A DNA stretch of 64,000 nucleotides from Pegoplata infirma. Lineage: Eukaryota > Arthropoda > Insecta > Diptera > Anthomyiidae. Below are positions 44,430 through 55,989 of this stretch, one piece after another. The DNA is taken from assembly GCA_963921195.1 (NCBI GenBank), contig OY992539.1, positions 162,632,622-162,696,621 of the forward strand. Reading direction: 5' to 3'. How positions within the stretch are numbered: position 1 is the stretch's first letter; the number at the start of each line of letters is the position of its first letter. The translations under genes and the position numbers were made by a program. A model generated the notes under the pieces. The model was given only the letters and a program-made list of their open reading frames with translations, was not told the origin of the DNA and made no database searches.

Positions 44430-45581
44430 AGGAAAGGTTCGTACCCCACTATTTAATTTTCATATATAAACTTTGAGTAGCTGTATTTCGCCCAAATATT
44501 AACCGATTTTAATGATTATACAACAAAATCTGCGAGAAATTCTAAGAAAATTTTCCCAAGATACCATTGGTCCAAATTCAAACCTTATACTCGGCCTATC
44601 GACATGAAGATTGATCTACTCTTCATAAGCAAAACAAAGCAGTATTTATGTAAATATCATTTTGGAGTCAAAACGCATCAATTCAAGAGAATACCTGGGA
44701 CCAAAATAGGTTTTTCCTAATGTTTTTGATGTGTAAAATCCGATTATGACCTTTGGTACCATAGTCGTCGGTTGAATTAAGGTATTTTAACCAAATTATG
44801 ATATTTACATAAATACTGCTTTGTTTTGCTTATGAAGAGTAGATCAATCTTCATGTCGATAGGCGCAGTATAAGGTTTGAATTTGGACCAATGGTATCTT
44901 GGGAAAATTTTCTTAGAATTTCGCGTAGATTTTGTTTTTTTGTTTATTTTGGGCCATTCAAATCGGCATGTCCAATTAAATATGGTAGGGGAACCCCTAA
45001 TGAAATCAGTTGAAAACGTGATATCTTTTGGGGAATCACCATCCAATAAGAGTCCATATTTTTAAAATCAGCAAAAAAAGGTTCGGAACAAACAAAATTA
45101 GTGTCCTAAACTATACCTCATCATGTCCGAACTTAAATCCGATTGATTTGGTGTTGGCGATTATGAATGGCGCTTAAAAACGACCGCCAATCACATATTT
45201 GTGGATGGAAAGTAAAAATACATGAAATATGGGATTCCATCACCACTAGTAAGTGTAAAACTTTAATAAGTTCGATAAATAATCGAATTAAAGCCGTTAT
45301 TTAATCCAAGGGTTACGTCACAAAAAATTTATTAATCTTTAATATGCAGTACGAACTTAAAATGGTCAAAATAAAAAGTAGTTAATTTTGAGTACATGAA
45401 GCTATTGTTTTGTAACAAAGCTAATTTTTTAAAAATATTATCTTCAATTAATGATTCTTGAAGGGAATAAAACTACCTTTCAAATGAGTGTATAAGCATT
45501 AAAATCGGTTAATATTTGGGCGCAATACAGCTACTCAAAGTTTATATATGAAAATTAAATAATGGGGTACGAATCTTTCCT
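44430..45581. mobile_element. Foldback inserted in the RT pseudogene
   Basis: AGGAAAGGTTCGTACCCCA and TGGGGTACGAATCTTTCCT are inverted ends (arms about 90 bp). A second inner inverted pair (44525-44660 with 44800-44935, including GAAGATTGATCTACTCTTCA) lies within. Together with 43787-44425 it separates the two RT fragments. Confidence 0.7.
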
Positions 45582-45584
45582 GGT

Positions 45585-46440
45585 TTGGGTAGTACAACAA
45601 CACGTATACTTTGGTCTATGAGAAAACTCGACATAAATCGAGAGAAATCATTACCGACATCAAAAGCAATAAGTGTAGATAGAAGTGCGTTGTACCACAT
45701 ACGATCGAAAGCCTTGGAAATATCCAAAGCAAACACCTTACGGATGGATCGACTTCAACGTTCCGAAAAGAGCGCCATCAGGTCTCCTGTAGAACGAAGA
45801 TTACGAAAGCTATACTTTCAGTCTCTGAAAAGTGAGATGGTGATTTGTTATGCTCTGCTTCACATTCGAAAGCGTAGGACAAATTGATATCGGGCAATAG
45901 TTTTCAGGGCTAGAAGATGCACCTTTGTTAGGGATCGGTTGAACGTTGGCCACCTTCTAGCAGGAAGAGTAGGTACCCTTGTGCAAAGAAATACTGTAAA
46001 GGTTTGCCAATGGACGAGCTAAAGCGCTACAAAGAGTGCTACTTAAGCACCAGTGCTGGTATTACATCGAGTCCCGGTGACTTATATATTTATGTTGAGA
46101 TCATCAAGTACCCTTTTATATACACGAGCATTGTACTGGATACTCTTTCAAGTGGTTGATGGCCTTTTTGCAAGAACGAATTTCTTGCAAATAATACATC
46201 GAAAAGGTTAGGCTTATCAACCGGTCAGTGAACACTTGGTCACCCTTTATAAGAGTCGGGCAAGAAGAACTAGCATTGTCCCTTACTCTCTTTACGAATG
46301 ACCAAAAGCTCTTACTACCCCGAGGTGCAGAAAGAACTTTATCACAAATACGCTGTCCGTAGAGAAGCTTCTCCCGTCCCAGTACCTTGGAATAATTAGC
46401 TCTCGACTTGTTGTGCACCGATGAACAATTGAGAAAGGCA
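45585..46440 (-). pseudogene. Non-LTR reverse transcriptase, N-terminal and palm part
   Basis: In order on the minus strand: KVLSAPRGSKSFWSFVKRV (pre-RT region), VQPIPNKGASSSPENYCPI (RT block with the PIPKKG and NYRPI motifs), STGDLMALFSER and ALDISKAFDRMW (palm block), then FSRFMSSFLIDQSIRVVV. The sequence changes frame and carries stops, so it is dead. The catalytic YADD-type block should lie beyond the insertion and is not seen. It belongs to a different clade from the RNase H-bearing fragments at 26880 and 48030. Confidence 0.88.
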
Positions 46441-46455
46441 AATTTTTAATATATA

Positions 46456-48017
46456 GTGCGTTTCATAACTATAAGGTCACTTAAGTTTTTGAATTTTTGC
46501 TTTAACTAATGAACCGATCCCTTTGGTGTCTTTGGATGATTAATTCATATTTCCATAAGCTATAATTTGGTGTGCATTGGAAAGTTGTTGTTGTAGTTTG
46601 TTGTTGCATTTTTTGTAATAATTAGTTCTGCAGTGTTTCATAAATATAAGGTCACTTTGAGAAAAATGTACGAAAACCATTTAAAATGACAAACATGGCC
46701 TGTAGACCGATATGAATGTTACTTCTGGGAATATATAGATTCATATAACTTGAAATAGCGATATCGAGTGTAGCGAAAAATATTAGTTTTTAGCGATAAT
46801 AAGCGAAAAAGTGAATTTTAAAACTAATTCTCAAAAATTTTACAAAAATAATGTATAGGCCCAAATTTTTTTTAATATTTAAAATAATTACGAGAAAATA
46901 AAACAAAATCGACTGAAAAAAGTTGTCTCTTGGCGATAAATATCGCCTACTACTAGATTTGTGAGCACTTTCGCTTCGTTCCTCATGGACATTATATCCA
47001 CATTTTTTTGGTTGATTTGAATCAGCCAAGAAAGGCGAGTTATTTTAGATTGTTTACATCAGTTGTTATCTAAAACTACTTAATTAGTTAGGTTAAAGCT
47101 GCGAAAAGTCCATCGGTTTGTCGTTATATTCATAGAAATTATCGTACGGGCGTACAACAATTTTTAAGCAGTTATTACTCCTTCAGATCTTTCTATAAAC
47201 CTTAATTCTGTACGTATTTGCCCAAATTTTGTTAATTTTTACATAAAAAGATAAATTCAAGTGCTGTTCGGCCTTCTGTACACGCGTATATTAAATTCAG
47301 TATGGGTCATGATTGCTTCCAGCTTGGAGAAATATCGCATTTGTCAATTTATGCCCAGGCTTCGAATAAAACTGTAAGGGCTCAATTTTTTCTTTTACTT
47401 CGAAGAAAACTAAATATAAAACTTCTCATTTTATGGCTTTTCTCGATGTTTGTGAAACCATATTAAAAATATTAAATAAAAAAGACAATTCGATTGAAGT
47501 AAAACTGCTAAACAGCCAGTTAAAATGCCACATTTATCGCCGTGAGACAAGTTATTTCAGTCGATTTTGTTTTATTTTCTCGTAATTATTATAAATATTA
47601 AAAAAAATTTGGGCCTATACATTATTTTTGTAAAATTTTTGAGAATTAGTTTTAAAATTCACTTTTTCGCTTATTATCGCTAAAAACTAATACTTTTCGC
47701 TACACTCGATATCGCTATTTCACGTTATATGAATCTATATATTCCCAGAAGTAACATTCATATCGGTCTACAGGCCATGTTTATCATTTAAAATGGTTTT
47801 CGTACATTTTTCTCAAAGTGACCTTATATTTATGAAACACTGCAGAACTAATTATTACAAAAAATACAACAACAAACTACAACAACAACTTTCCAATGCA
47901 CACCAAATTATAGCTTATAGAAATATGAATTAATCATCCAAAGACACCAAAGGGATCGGTTCATTAGTTAAAGAGAAAATTGAAAAACTAAAGTGACCTT
48001 ATAATTATGAGACACAC
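46456..48017. mobile_element. Tc1-like non-autonomous element with IR/DR ends
   Basis: Arms 46456-46915 and 47565-48017 are inverted. TA flanks lie in TATA contexts on both sides. GTTTCATAAYTATAAGGTCAC occurs at the outer end (about 46460) and again about 180 bp inside (GTTTCATAAATATAAGGTCA, 46638), mirrored on the right (47805-47835). Two direct copies per TIR is the IR/DR plan of some Tc1 elements, where each is a transposase site. The 650-bp centre includes MGHDCFQLGEISHLSIYAQA-type broken frames that could be remote transposase traces but are not convincing. Confidence 0.7.
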
Positions 48018-48029
48018 TATATATTATGC

Positions 48030-49300
48030 ATGAAAATGTTCGGCAAGACACGGGGTCTTGAACCAAGGAAAGTGACTCATAGTAAATTCCAAAAATCCAA
48101 ATAATAGAGTATAGAGTCGAGTATCACTGGGGCCCTAAGAATAACATCAGCCGCATCTGCTGCCAATTGAATTCTTTGCATATAAGACATGCATCAGAAT
48201 CAAAGAGTCAAATTGGCTCAGACGCCGAAAAATTTGGCAAACGTTGTCACTGATTAAAAAGTGCCCAAACAACTTTTCGACCGCAAATTTAAAGTTGAAT
48301 TTTAAAACTGTCGTTGCTTTCCAAACGTCGCTTTAAATACCTTCACAGACGGATCCAAACAATCGACGGGAGTGAACGGAATTTACAACAAACTTCTGTG
48401 ATATACATAAATCTTTTTATTAACCTTTGTAGAATCGGATAGAATAAACAACTTTTACGTCTGCACTAAAGGCTTTAATCCCCTGTTTCTGTAATACGAA
48501 CGCCATTCGTTCGTGCCGAATTTGTGTGTATTTTGTTATTGTAACAAAAACAAAATACATGCAAATTCGTCGCAGACGAATGGCGTTCGTATTACAGAAA
48601 CTGGGGGTAAGTGTTACGAGAACCTTCGGAAATTATAAGTTCTCTGCTATGGGTACCAGGAAATCAGGGAGTAGACGTGAACGAGAAAGCTGATGAGCTT
48701 GTAAAGCTGGCTGTAGATTGATGGGGTAGCAGCTTTTGTTCATATTGAACCCCCGATTTAGTACACAGATCGAGAAATTATTGTTCATATGGCGAACAGG
48801 AAATAAAGGGAGTTAAGTTCCCGCAGAATTACTAGAATAATCTCGACGTGATACGACCTTAGAAGAACTCGCTACCTACTTTTTCTTAACAGAAGCGAAT
48901 GTCGTTTACTCACGTGAGTGATCACAGGCCACTGCCTAATTGCTTTCCACGCAAGAGCGATTGGAGTCATCTCTGATTCCAATTGTAGAAGATGTGAGGA
49001 ACCGAATACGGATGAAAGAGTTGAATATATTCTGTGCAAATGCATTGCGCAGGAATCGCAAGCGAATATTAGGCAAATATCTCGAGAATCTGGAAGAAGT
49101 CGCAGTTATGGACCTTGTGTCAATTACACTGTTTGCAACATCGACCTCGTATCTGCAGGAACATGTGGTATAGCTATGAACCAAACAGGTCTATGCGAGG
49201 ATTTCACCTCCACCACCCCTAACGTAATCTTTCAAAATGGCTAAGCAGTAGTTGTAGCTGTTGTCATTAACCAACTAACGAGGGAGATATTTCGGAGGAC
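48030..49300 (+). pseudogene. Non-LTR retrotransposon fragment: RT end, RNase H, C-terminal knuckle
   Basis: Order on the plus strand: ITGALRITSAASAAN (about 48124, the RT tail ITGA+RTTP+AA block), FTDGSKQSTGVNG (about 48351, RNase H strand with catalytic D), SLLWVPGNQGVDVNEKADEL (about 48640, RNase H end), then MITGHCLIAFHARAIGV and CRRCEEPNTDERVEYILCKC (48918-49040, cysteine-rich C-terminal region). Stops and frame changes occur throughout. Same clade as 26880-27490. A MITE (48479-48607) splits the RNase H domain. Confidence 0.88.
48479..48607. mobile_element. 129-bp hairpin MITE in RNase H, TSD TAA
   Basis: CTGTAATACGAACGCCATTC and its complement GAATGGCGTTCGTATTACAG form arms of about 60 bp around GTTATTGTAAC. 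Flanked by TAA (48476-48478 and 48608-48610). The insertion is noncoding and younger than the retrotransposon. Confidence 0.78.
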
Positions 49301-51215
49301 ACCCACCGATTGTCCTGAAACTTGCATATGGAAATGAGGGGGAAAAATAAGAGTTAACTGTTTTTTTAGCTTCCAAATCTCAATTTTAGAAAAGGGTTGC
49401 CACCTGAGGTCTTTCGTAAAAATCTGAATAAAATCCAAACTAGCAGAAATTTCGCCAAACGCAAAATACGGTCAGCTTAATTTTAATAGAGATTATTATA
49501 TGTGATTTTAGAGGCTGTACGTATATACCTCTCCACACAAACTACCTCAAAGTTTTTACATTTTTGAAAATAAGAACTTAACAAAGCCGAATTTGACACG
49601 ACCGATATACCATCTGTATGGTATATCGGCCGATATCATCTGTATAAAATGTTCATTAGAAACTCTTTTACAGGGTAGGTGCCCTGTGAAAGACCTTCCT
49701 TGTAAGACTTATTTTGAAGAGGTTTCTTATATAGGGAATTTTGTTGTGAGTGACTCTATTGCACATCAGGGGTATATCGAAAAAAAAGCGCTAGCACCAT
49801 GTTTTAAGCAATGATACACTGATAATAAAAGTCGCTTTCTTTTTTTTTAGTCGCTATGATTTTTTATAAAGCTGTGATTATATACAACAGTAATATTATA
49901 TAACTAAAAGGACTTTAAGAAAGTGCTAGTTTATGTGTCGACATTTATGTTAAAATGTTTTGGCATTATCAATGGACGAGTAATTTTATTTTAATATTGA
50001 ATATATAGATTTTAATTTTTATTAAAATGAAAAGTTTAACATAATATTAAAATTTCAAACCGAGTTCAGAATCTTTTTTAACAGTCGCAAATATATACAA
50101 ATTTCTGCATATTTTTTTTTACTATCTATTTCGCTCAATTGTTATATCCCTAATGGGCATATATTCTTCCATACGTACATATGTATGTATTGTCATTAGG
50201 GCGCCAATTTGTTTTTAGAAGATTATCAAATATTATGATACTTAAACTTTAAACTAATAAAAACAAGTGAGAGTGTTAAACATGAAAAAAGTTAAAAAAG
50301 AAAAAAAAACATTGCAAGAATGTTTTTTTTTTTTTGGGGAGGGGGTTGTCAGTAGGGGTAATACTGGGAAACCTTTCCCCTCGCGGTATATGTTAACAAT
50401 GTCATTTCTTATGCTTTTCGCTCTTAAGTAATACAAATTTATCATTATTTAAATAAATATTAAATAATCACGCCCCTAAAAGGGGCCGGGCCAAAAAAAA
50501 AAAAAAACATTTTCTAATCCCCGGGGTAGGACTTTCAACATCTTTTGACCCGAAATTGTTATATTTGTTTAACAAAAATTACAAAAAAAAAAAAAACTGT
50601 ATATATAATGCGTTTTTCAGAAGTTGGCTTAGTTCTTCAGGAGAAGCTTTTTCCCCCTTGTCTGATTTGCATACCTTAAAAAAAAGTTAAATATTGATCA
50701 CGTGTTTTTTGAGGACTGTGTCTGCAAATATATAATAGTTAATTAACTGCCACTCTAATGTACCCACTTATCTACTTGCAAATATTAACAAAATCTCACA
50801 TGTGTGCTTCTCCGTAGCCATACACGTTCTCTTTCTATTGCTTAAGATGGAAACGGAAGTTTAGCTTCTGGGAATTTAAATTATTCCTCTACAGGCAGCC
50901 TGTGGACTCGAGTAGAAAAAAACAGAGATTTTATGAAAATTCAATACACTCTACCAACGAATTGCCAAACTAAATTTTCTCTTTTAATCAGAGATGGAGT
51001 TTTTTTTCAATCGTTTTTTTATACTTAGCAATTCTTCTAACGATTAAATTGATTACTTAATCATTTGATAAGTGAACTTATTTGACTTTGAAAGTTTTGA
51101 AATTTTTCCATAGAAGTATTTCAAAAGCCAGAAAAGTTCGATTTTTTTATAAAAAAAAAATATATTTTAAAATAGCACAAATGGTGCATTAGGCCGATTT
51201 AAATAAAGGAAAAAT
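49301..51215. other. Mostly unrecognised; one truncated DINE-like end
   Basis: A short palindrome CCGATATACCATCTGTATGG...ATATCGG lies near 49604-49633. ACAAGTGAGAGTGTTAAACA at 50263 matches the DINE-like 3' end at 39365 without its hairpin, followed by a GGGGAGGGGGTT tract (about 50335-50348). GGTCGG-type phrases and poly-A runs follow. No gene. Confidence 0.4.
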
Positions 51216-51217
51216 AA

Positions 51218-51285
51218 ACAAGTAGAAAAGTTAAATTCGACTTATTGTTAGCGGAATCTATGAATACCCTCCACAATGCCTTTTT
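51218..51285 (-). mobile_element. Truncated mini-me 3' end
   Basis: ACAAGTAGAAAAGTTAAATTCGACTT...GGAATCTATGAATACCCTCCACAATGC matches the complement of 7984-8040; the hairpin is degraded by a short insertion. Confidence 0.7.
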
Positions 51286-51532
51286 TTTGTCATTTTTGTA
51301 AAGAAAAATTGCAAATTTTTTTTAGACCCTCCACTTTAGTGATAGAGGGAACTGTTTGAAACCGGTATAGGAATACTAGGAATGTCTATAGCTTTTAGAA
51401 ATTAAATTTTCTTCTAAATTTTTCAACTCAAACCCTTATAACAAATGGAATTATCTATACTCTATCTATACTAACAGAAAACACAAACAGGGTATATATT
51501 AGTTTGGCATTCCGTTTGTAACACCTCGAAAG

Positions 51533-53549
51533 TGAGATGCCAAATCACTCACTTTTAGGTCCGACCCCCTTCGATTAATTTTATTTTTGGATATGTTTTA
51601 GTACGTATTAAATGCAACTTCCAGCCAAATTTTCAGCCTTTTATACCAAGGTGGTGTTGAGTAATCAATTTTTCAAAATGGCGATTTTTTCCAAAAAATG
51701 AAAAAATTTAAATTTTCAATCAATTTTGACCAGTAAAAAATATAGATATATTAAAAAAAGATGGACAACATTTTGTTGGTAGTTAAATGTAGTTTTAGAA
51801 AAAAAAATATGAAAAATTATTCGAAGTAACTATCACTTGTTTTTTATCGTATAAAAATTAAAATCAACTTTTTGAAAAAGTCCGAAACCTTCGATTTTTT
51901 TTTAAAAATGTCAAAAAATTCTACTCTAAATTACGCAACTTTTAAGTCATAATTCGAGATGTGATCGTAATTCGTTCTATTTTTATTCAAATTTTGAAAA
52001 TTGGACTTTTTTTTTTTTGACTCCGGTTTATTTTATATGGTGCTCCAAAAAAAATAATTTGGTAAATATTGACCGTAACTTCCCCTAGATATATTAACTT
52101 GGGTGTAAAAATACGTTTCAGAAAATTTTAGGATGATCGGACATGGGTAAGGCGTGCCGCATCGGCTTTGAAGTTTGAAAATCGGATTACAAGGGAAAAT
52201 ATGCATTTTTTTCTGTTTTCTTAATTTTTTTGGTATTTTAAGTTAATTTTGAATTCAAATGGTTACAGAATTGAAATGTAGAGTAAAATGTCTCTCTATT
52301 AAGGTCATAAAAACCGAAATCGGTTTAAAATCAGCCAAGTTATTACAACTTCCCCAGGCATCTAACGTGTGGCAGACAACTTGATTAATCAATACAATCC
52401 GATTTTTGAAATTCATTGAAATTTTCTACTGTAATAACATTTTTTTATTCTTCAAGCTCAAATGTTATTAGATGACAAGTATTTTTCATATTGTGTTTTG
52501 CTAACATTTTTTAAATTAGTGCTAAAAATGCCTGCATTTTCCACACCCTTTTGAAATCTCTATTTTAAAAAAAAAAATATTTTTTTTGTTTTAAAATTTG
52601 GAAAAGTCAAAAAAATATTACACTGAAACATGAATAATGAAAAAATGTTATTACAGTAGAAAATTTCAATAAATTTAAAAAAAGGGCCTCGTATTTTTTA
52701 ATCAAGTTGTATGGCACACGCTAGATGCCTGGGGAAGTTGTAATAACTTGGCTGATTTTCAACCGATTTTAGTTTTTAGTACCTTATTAGAAAGGCATTT
52801 TACTCCACATCATAATTCTGTAATCACTTGAATTAAAACTTAACTTAAAATACCAAAGAAATTGCGAAAACAGAAAAAAAATCATATTTTTCCTTGTAAT
52901 CCGTTTTTTAAACTTCAAGGACCATGCTAAGCGCCTTACACATGTCCGATCGTCCCAAATTTTTGTGAGACGTATATTTACCTCCAAATGAATATATTTA
53001 GGGTAAGTTAGGGTCAGTATCTACCATTTTTTTTTTTTTTTGAGCTCCATATAAAATAAATCAGAGCCAAAACATAAAAGGTGCAATTTTAAAAATTAAA
53101 AAAAAAAATAGAAAGAATTGTGATCACATCTCGAGTTATGGCTTAAAAGTTGCATAATTTAGAGTAGAATTCTTTTAGTTTTTTACAAAAAAATCGAAGG
53201 TTTCGAACTTTTTCAAAAAGTCGATTTTAATTTTTAAACGTCAAAAAATAAGTGATAATTACTTCGAATAATTTTTTCACATTTTTTTTCTAAAACTACA
53301 TTTAAATACCAACAAAACGTTGTCCAACTTTTTTTAAAATATCTATATTTTTTACTGGTCAAAATTGATTGAAAATTTAAATTTTTTCATTTTTTGGAAA
53401 AAATCGTCATTTTGAAAAATTGATTACTCAACACCAACTTGGTATAAAAGGCTGCAAGTTGCATTTAATACGTACTAAAACATATCCAAAAATAAAATTA
53501 ATCGAAGGGGGTCGGGCCTAAAAGTGAGTGATTTGGCATGGAATGCCCC
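51533..53549. mobile_element. 2-kb foldback (CATTCC-type terminus, diverged)
   Basis: CCAAATCACTCACTTTTAGG (51539) is mirrored by CCTAAAAGTGAGTGATTTGG (53517-53536). Arms of about 830 bp fold around 52560. The right end GGCATGGAATGCC resembles the CATTCCACACC family terminus. The inner arms (52330-52400 and 52720-52790, TGGGGAAGTTGTAATAACTT) are shared with the hAT-like elements at 53560 and 60225, so those families share sequence. Confidence 0.7.
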
Positions 53550-53559
53550 ATATGTATAT

Positions 53560-55137
53560 TAGGGTGCTCCAAAAAAATTAAGTTGTTAAATATTGACCGT
53601 AACTCCCCCTAGAAATATGCATTTAGGTGTAAAAATATGTTTCACAAAATTTTAGGGTATCGGATTTGGGTTAGGCGTGCCGCATCGGCCCTGAAGTTTG
53701 AAAACTAGATAACAAGGGGAAAATATTACAATTTTTTCGATATTTTGAGTTAAGTTTGAATTCAAATGACTTTTTTAGTTTTTATTTATTTTTTTTTTGG
53801 TTTATTTTACATACTTCATTTGTTTTAGACCGAATTATATCAACACGACATAAAATACTTCAATTCGCAAATTTAGGGCAAAATTTAGAAATTAAAAATT
53901 GCCCCAACTAAAGGTCAAAGGTTTAATTTTAGAAGATTTTGAATTTTTAAACATTAACAGATTTTATGAAACTACTTGATGTAATTTTTAAGGGTCTTAA
54001 CATATATCTTAAGACCCTTAAAAATATATATAATATATTAAAAACATATATGTCTTTTTATTTAAATTCAGAATATTAACCCTTTAGTACTGTTGGGGCC
54101 TATTTGGCCCCTTTGAACAAAATACACTTACATTGTCTCCATTAAATAAAAAAAATTTTTGGCCTCAACAGCACTTAAGGGTTAAATTTCTAAATTTTAA
54201 TTATTTGCCATTTAGTTTAGACCAATTAAAATAACATCAAGTAGATTCAGCAAAATCCGCCCAACAAATCTGTTAATGTTTAAAAATTCAAAATTTTCTA
54301 AAATTTTACCTTTGACCCTTAACAGGGTAAATTTTTTATAACTCAATTTCGCCCTAATATTGCGAATTGAAGTATTCTATCTCGTCTTGATATAATTCGG
54401 TCCAAAACATATGAAGTTTGTAAAAAAAACAAAAAAAGCTTAAAAAGGGCAAAAAATCACTACTTTCCCGAAATTACATCACTGTAATAGCCATATGAAA
54501 ACAGCAAAGCCCACAATTTTTGGGGTTTTTATTCCTTTATATGTGCTTAACAAAGCCTTAAACTCCAATAGTCGATTTTTTTAAATTTCTTTAACAAAAA
54601 AAATAAAAATTTAAAATTGGAGAATAGTGTTGACAAATTCAGACCAATTTAGCATTTATTTAAAACAAGTTAGCAAAACGCAATATGAAAAATATTTATC
54701 TTCTTAGTACATTGGGACTTGAAGAATAAAAAAATATTTTTACAGTTGATAATTTCAATAAATTTCAAAAATGGGGCTCGAATTCCTTGATTAAGTGGTC
54801 TGACACACGTTGGTTGCCTGGGGAAGTTGTAATACCTTGGCTGATTTTCAACCGATTTTAATTTTTAATACCTAATTAAATAGGTATAGCTCTAAATCAC
54901 AATTCAGTGCTCATTTGAATTCAAACTTAACTCAAAATACCAAAAAATTGAGAAATTGACAAAAAAGTCATATTTTTCCCATGTAATCCGTTTTTCAAAC
55001 TTCAGGGCCGATGCGGCACGCCTTACCCACATCCGATAACCCTATAATTTTGTGAAAAATATTTTTACACTCGAATGCATATTTCTAGGCGGAGTTACGG
55101 TCAATATTTATCAACTTCATTTTTTTGGAGCACCCTA
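53560..55137. mobile_element. hAT-like foldback, TAGGGTGCTCC family, copy A, TSD ATGTATAT
   Basis: TAGGGTGCTCCAAAAAAATT and the mirrored GGAGCACCCTA are flanked by perfect ATGTATAT (53552-53559 and 55138-55145). The arms are inverted over long stretches, including GACCGTAACTCC at the ends and ACCGAATTATATCAACACGA in the body. The left arm lacks about 450 bp present on the right (54430-54860). Noncoding. Confidence 0.88.
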
Positions 55138-55989
55138 ATGTATATTCATGATCCTCGATCGATTTGAAGACGATCTAGCGATGACCGTCCATCTAACTGT
55201 CTGTTGAAAACACGCTAACTTTTGAAAGACTTTACGGAGGCTCCGTAAAGTCTTTCGGAGGCTGAAGTTTGGCATATATGTTGGTCATTTACCTGGCCAG
55301 GTTATCATTACAATCCATCGAACTCGGTCCAGTAGATCAAAAGTTATAAGAAAAAGAGTAAATTTCGGTAAGGGTTTTCGCGAAGTTATGAGATAAAAAA
55401 CACGCTAACTTTCAAAGCTTGGCATATATATTTTTCGTTCCCCTGATCTGGTTCGTATTGAATTTCAGCCAAATCGGTCTAGTGGTTCAAAAGTTATTAA
55501 CAAACCTGTGAATTTCAGATTGGTTTCACCTTAAATTGGTTTCACCTTTAAAAAAAACGAGCTTTAAAAACATTGGTAACCCATAAAATTTCTTTACAAA
55601 GTATTTTTGTCACTCAGAAATATTTTTACACTAAAATATATACACTGGAAAAAATAATTTTCAAAAGTTATGTATTTGCAATGCTGTGAATTTCAGATTA
55701 TATACATGTTTATATCAGTGGCGCGTACAGCTTTTGGGTTTGGGGGGGGGGGGGGGGAAATTTTTTTTACTTCGAAAAAAAAATAATAAATTCACCTTTG
55801 TTGACGAGCAAAAAAAGGGATACGTTTCTTTTACAAAAAAAAAATGATGGGACCATCAAATTTATTAGTTTTTGCCGAAGGAGGTTTGTTTTTTATGATC
55901 ATATTTCGTTTAGATCATTTTTTTTTAATTTGTTTAAAAAGAAAATTGTATATTTTTCGAATACATAAGAAGACAATTTTTTCCCCTGC

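Larger units (their letters stand above)
51327..55660 (+). mobile_element. mini-me/DINE-like copy 5, split by a foldback and a hAT element
   Basis: It begins CCTCCACTTTAGTGATAGAG and runs to CATTCCGTTTGTAACACCTC. It is then interrupted at about 51533 and resumes after 55137 with ATGTATATTCATGATCCTCG, GACGATCTAGCGATGACCGT, a short GTCC/GTCT remnant and AACACGCTAACTTTTGAAAG. The insertions are 51533-53549 and 53560-55137. Confidence 0.75.

Noticed and set aside
47270..47420. Possible N-terminal Tc1 transposase trace in the 46456 element
   Set aside because: The similarity is only a few residues in broken frames; not enough to annotate.
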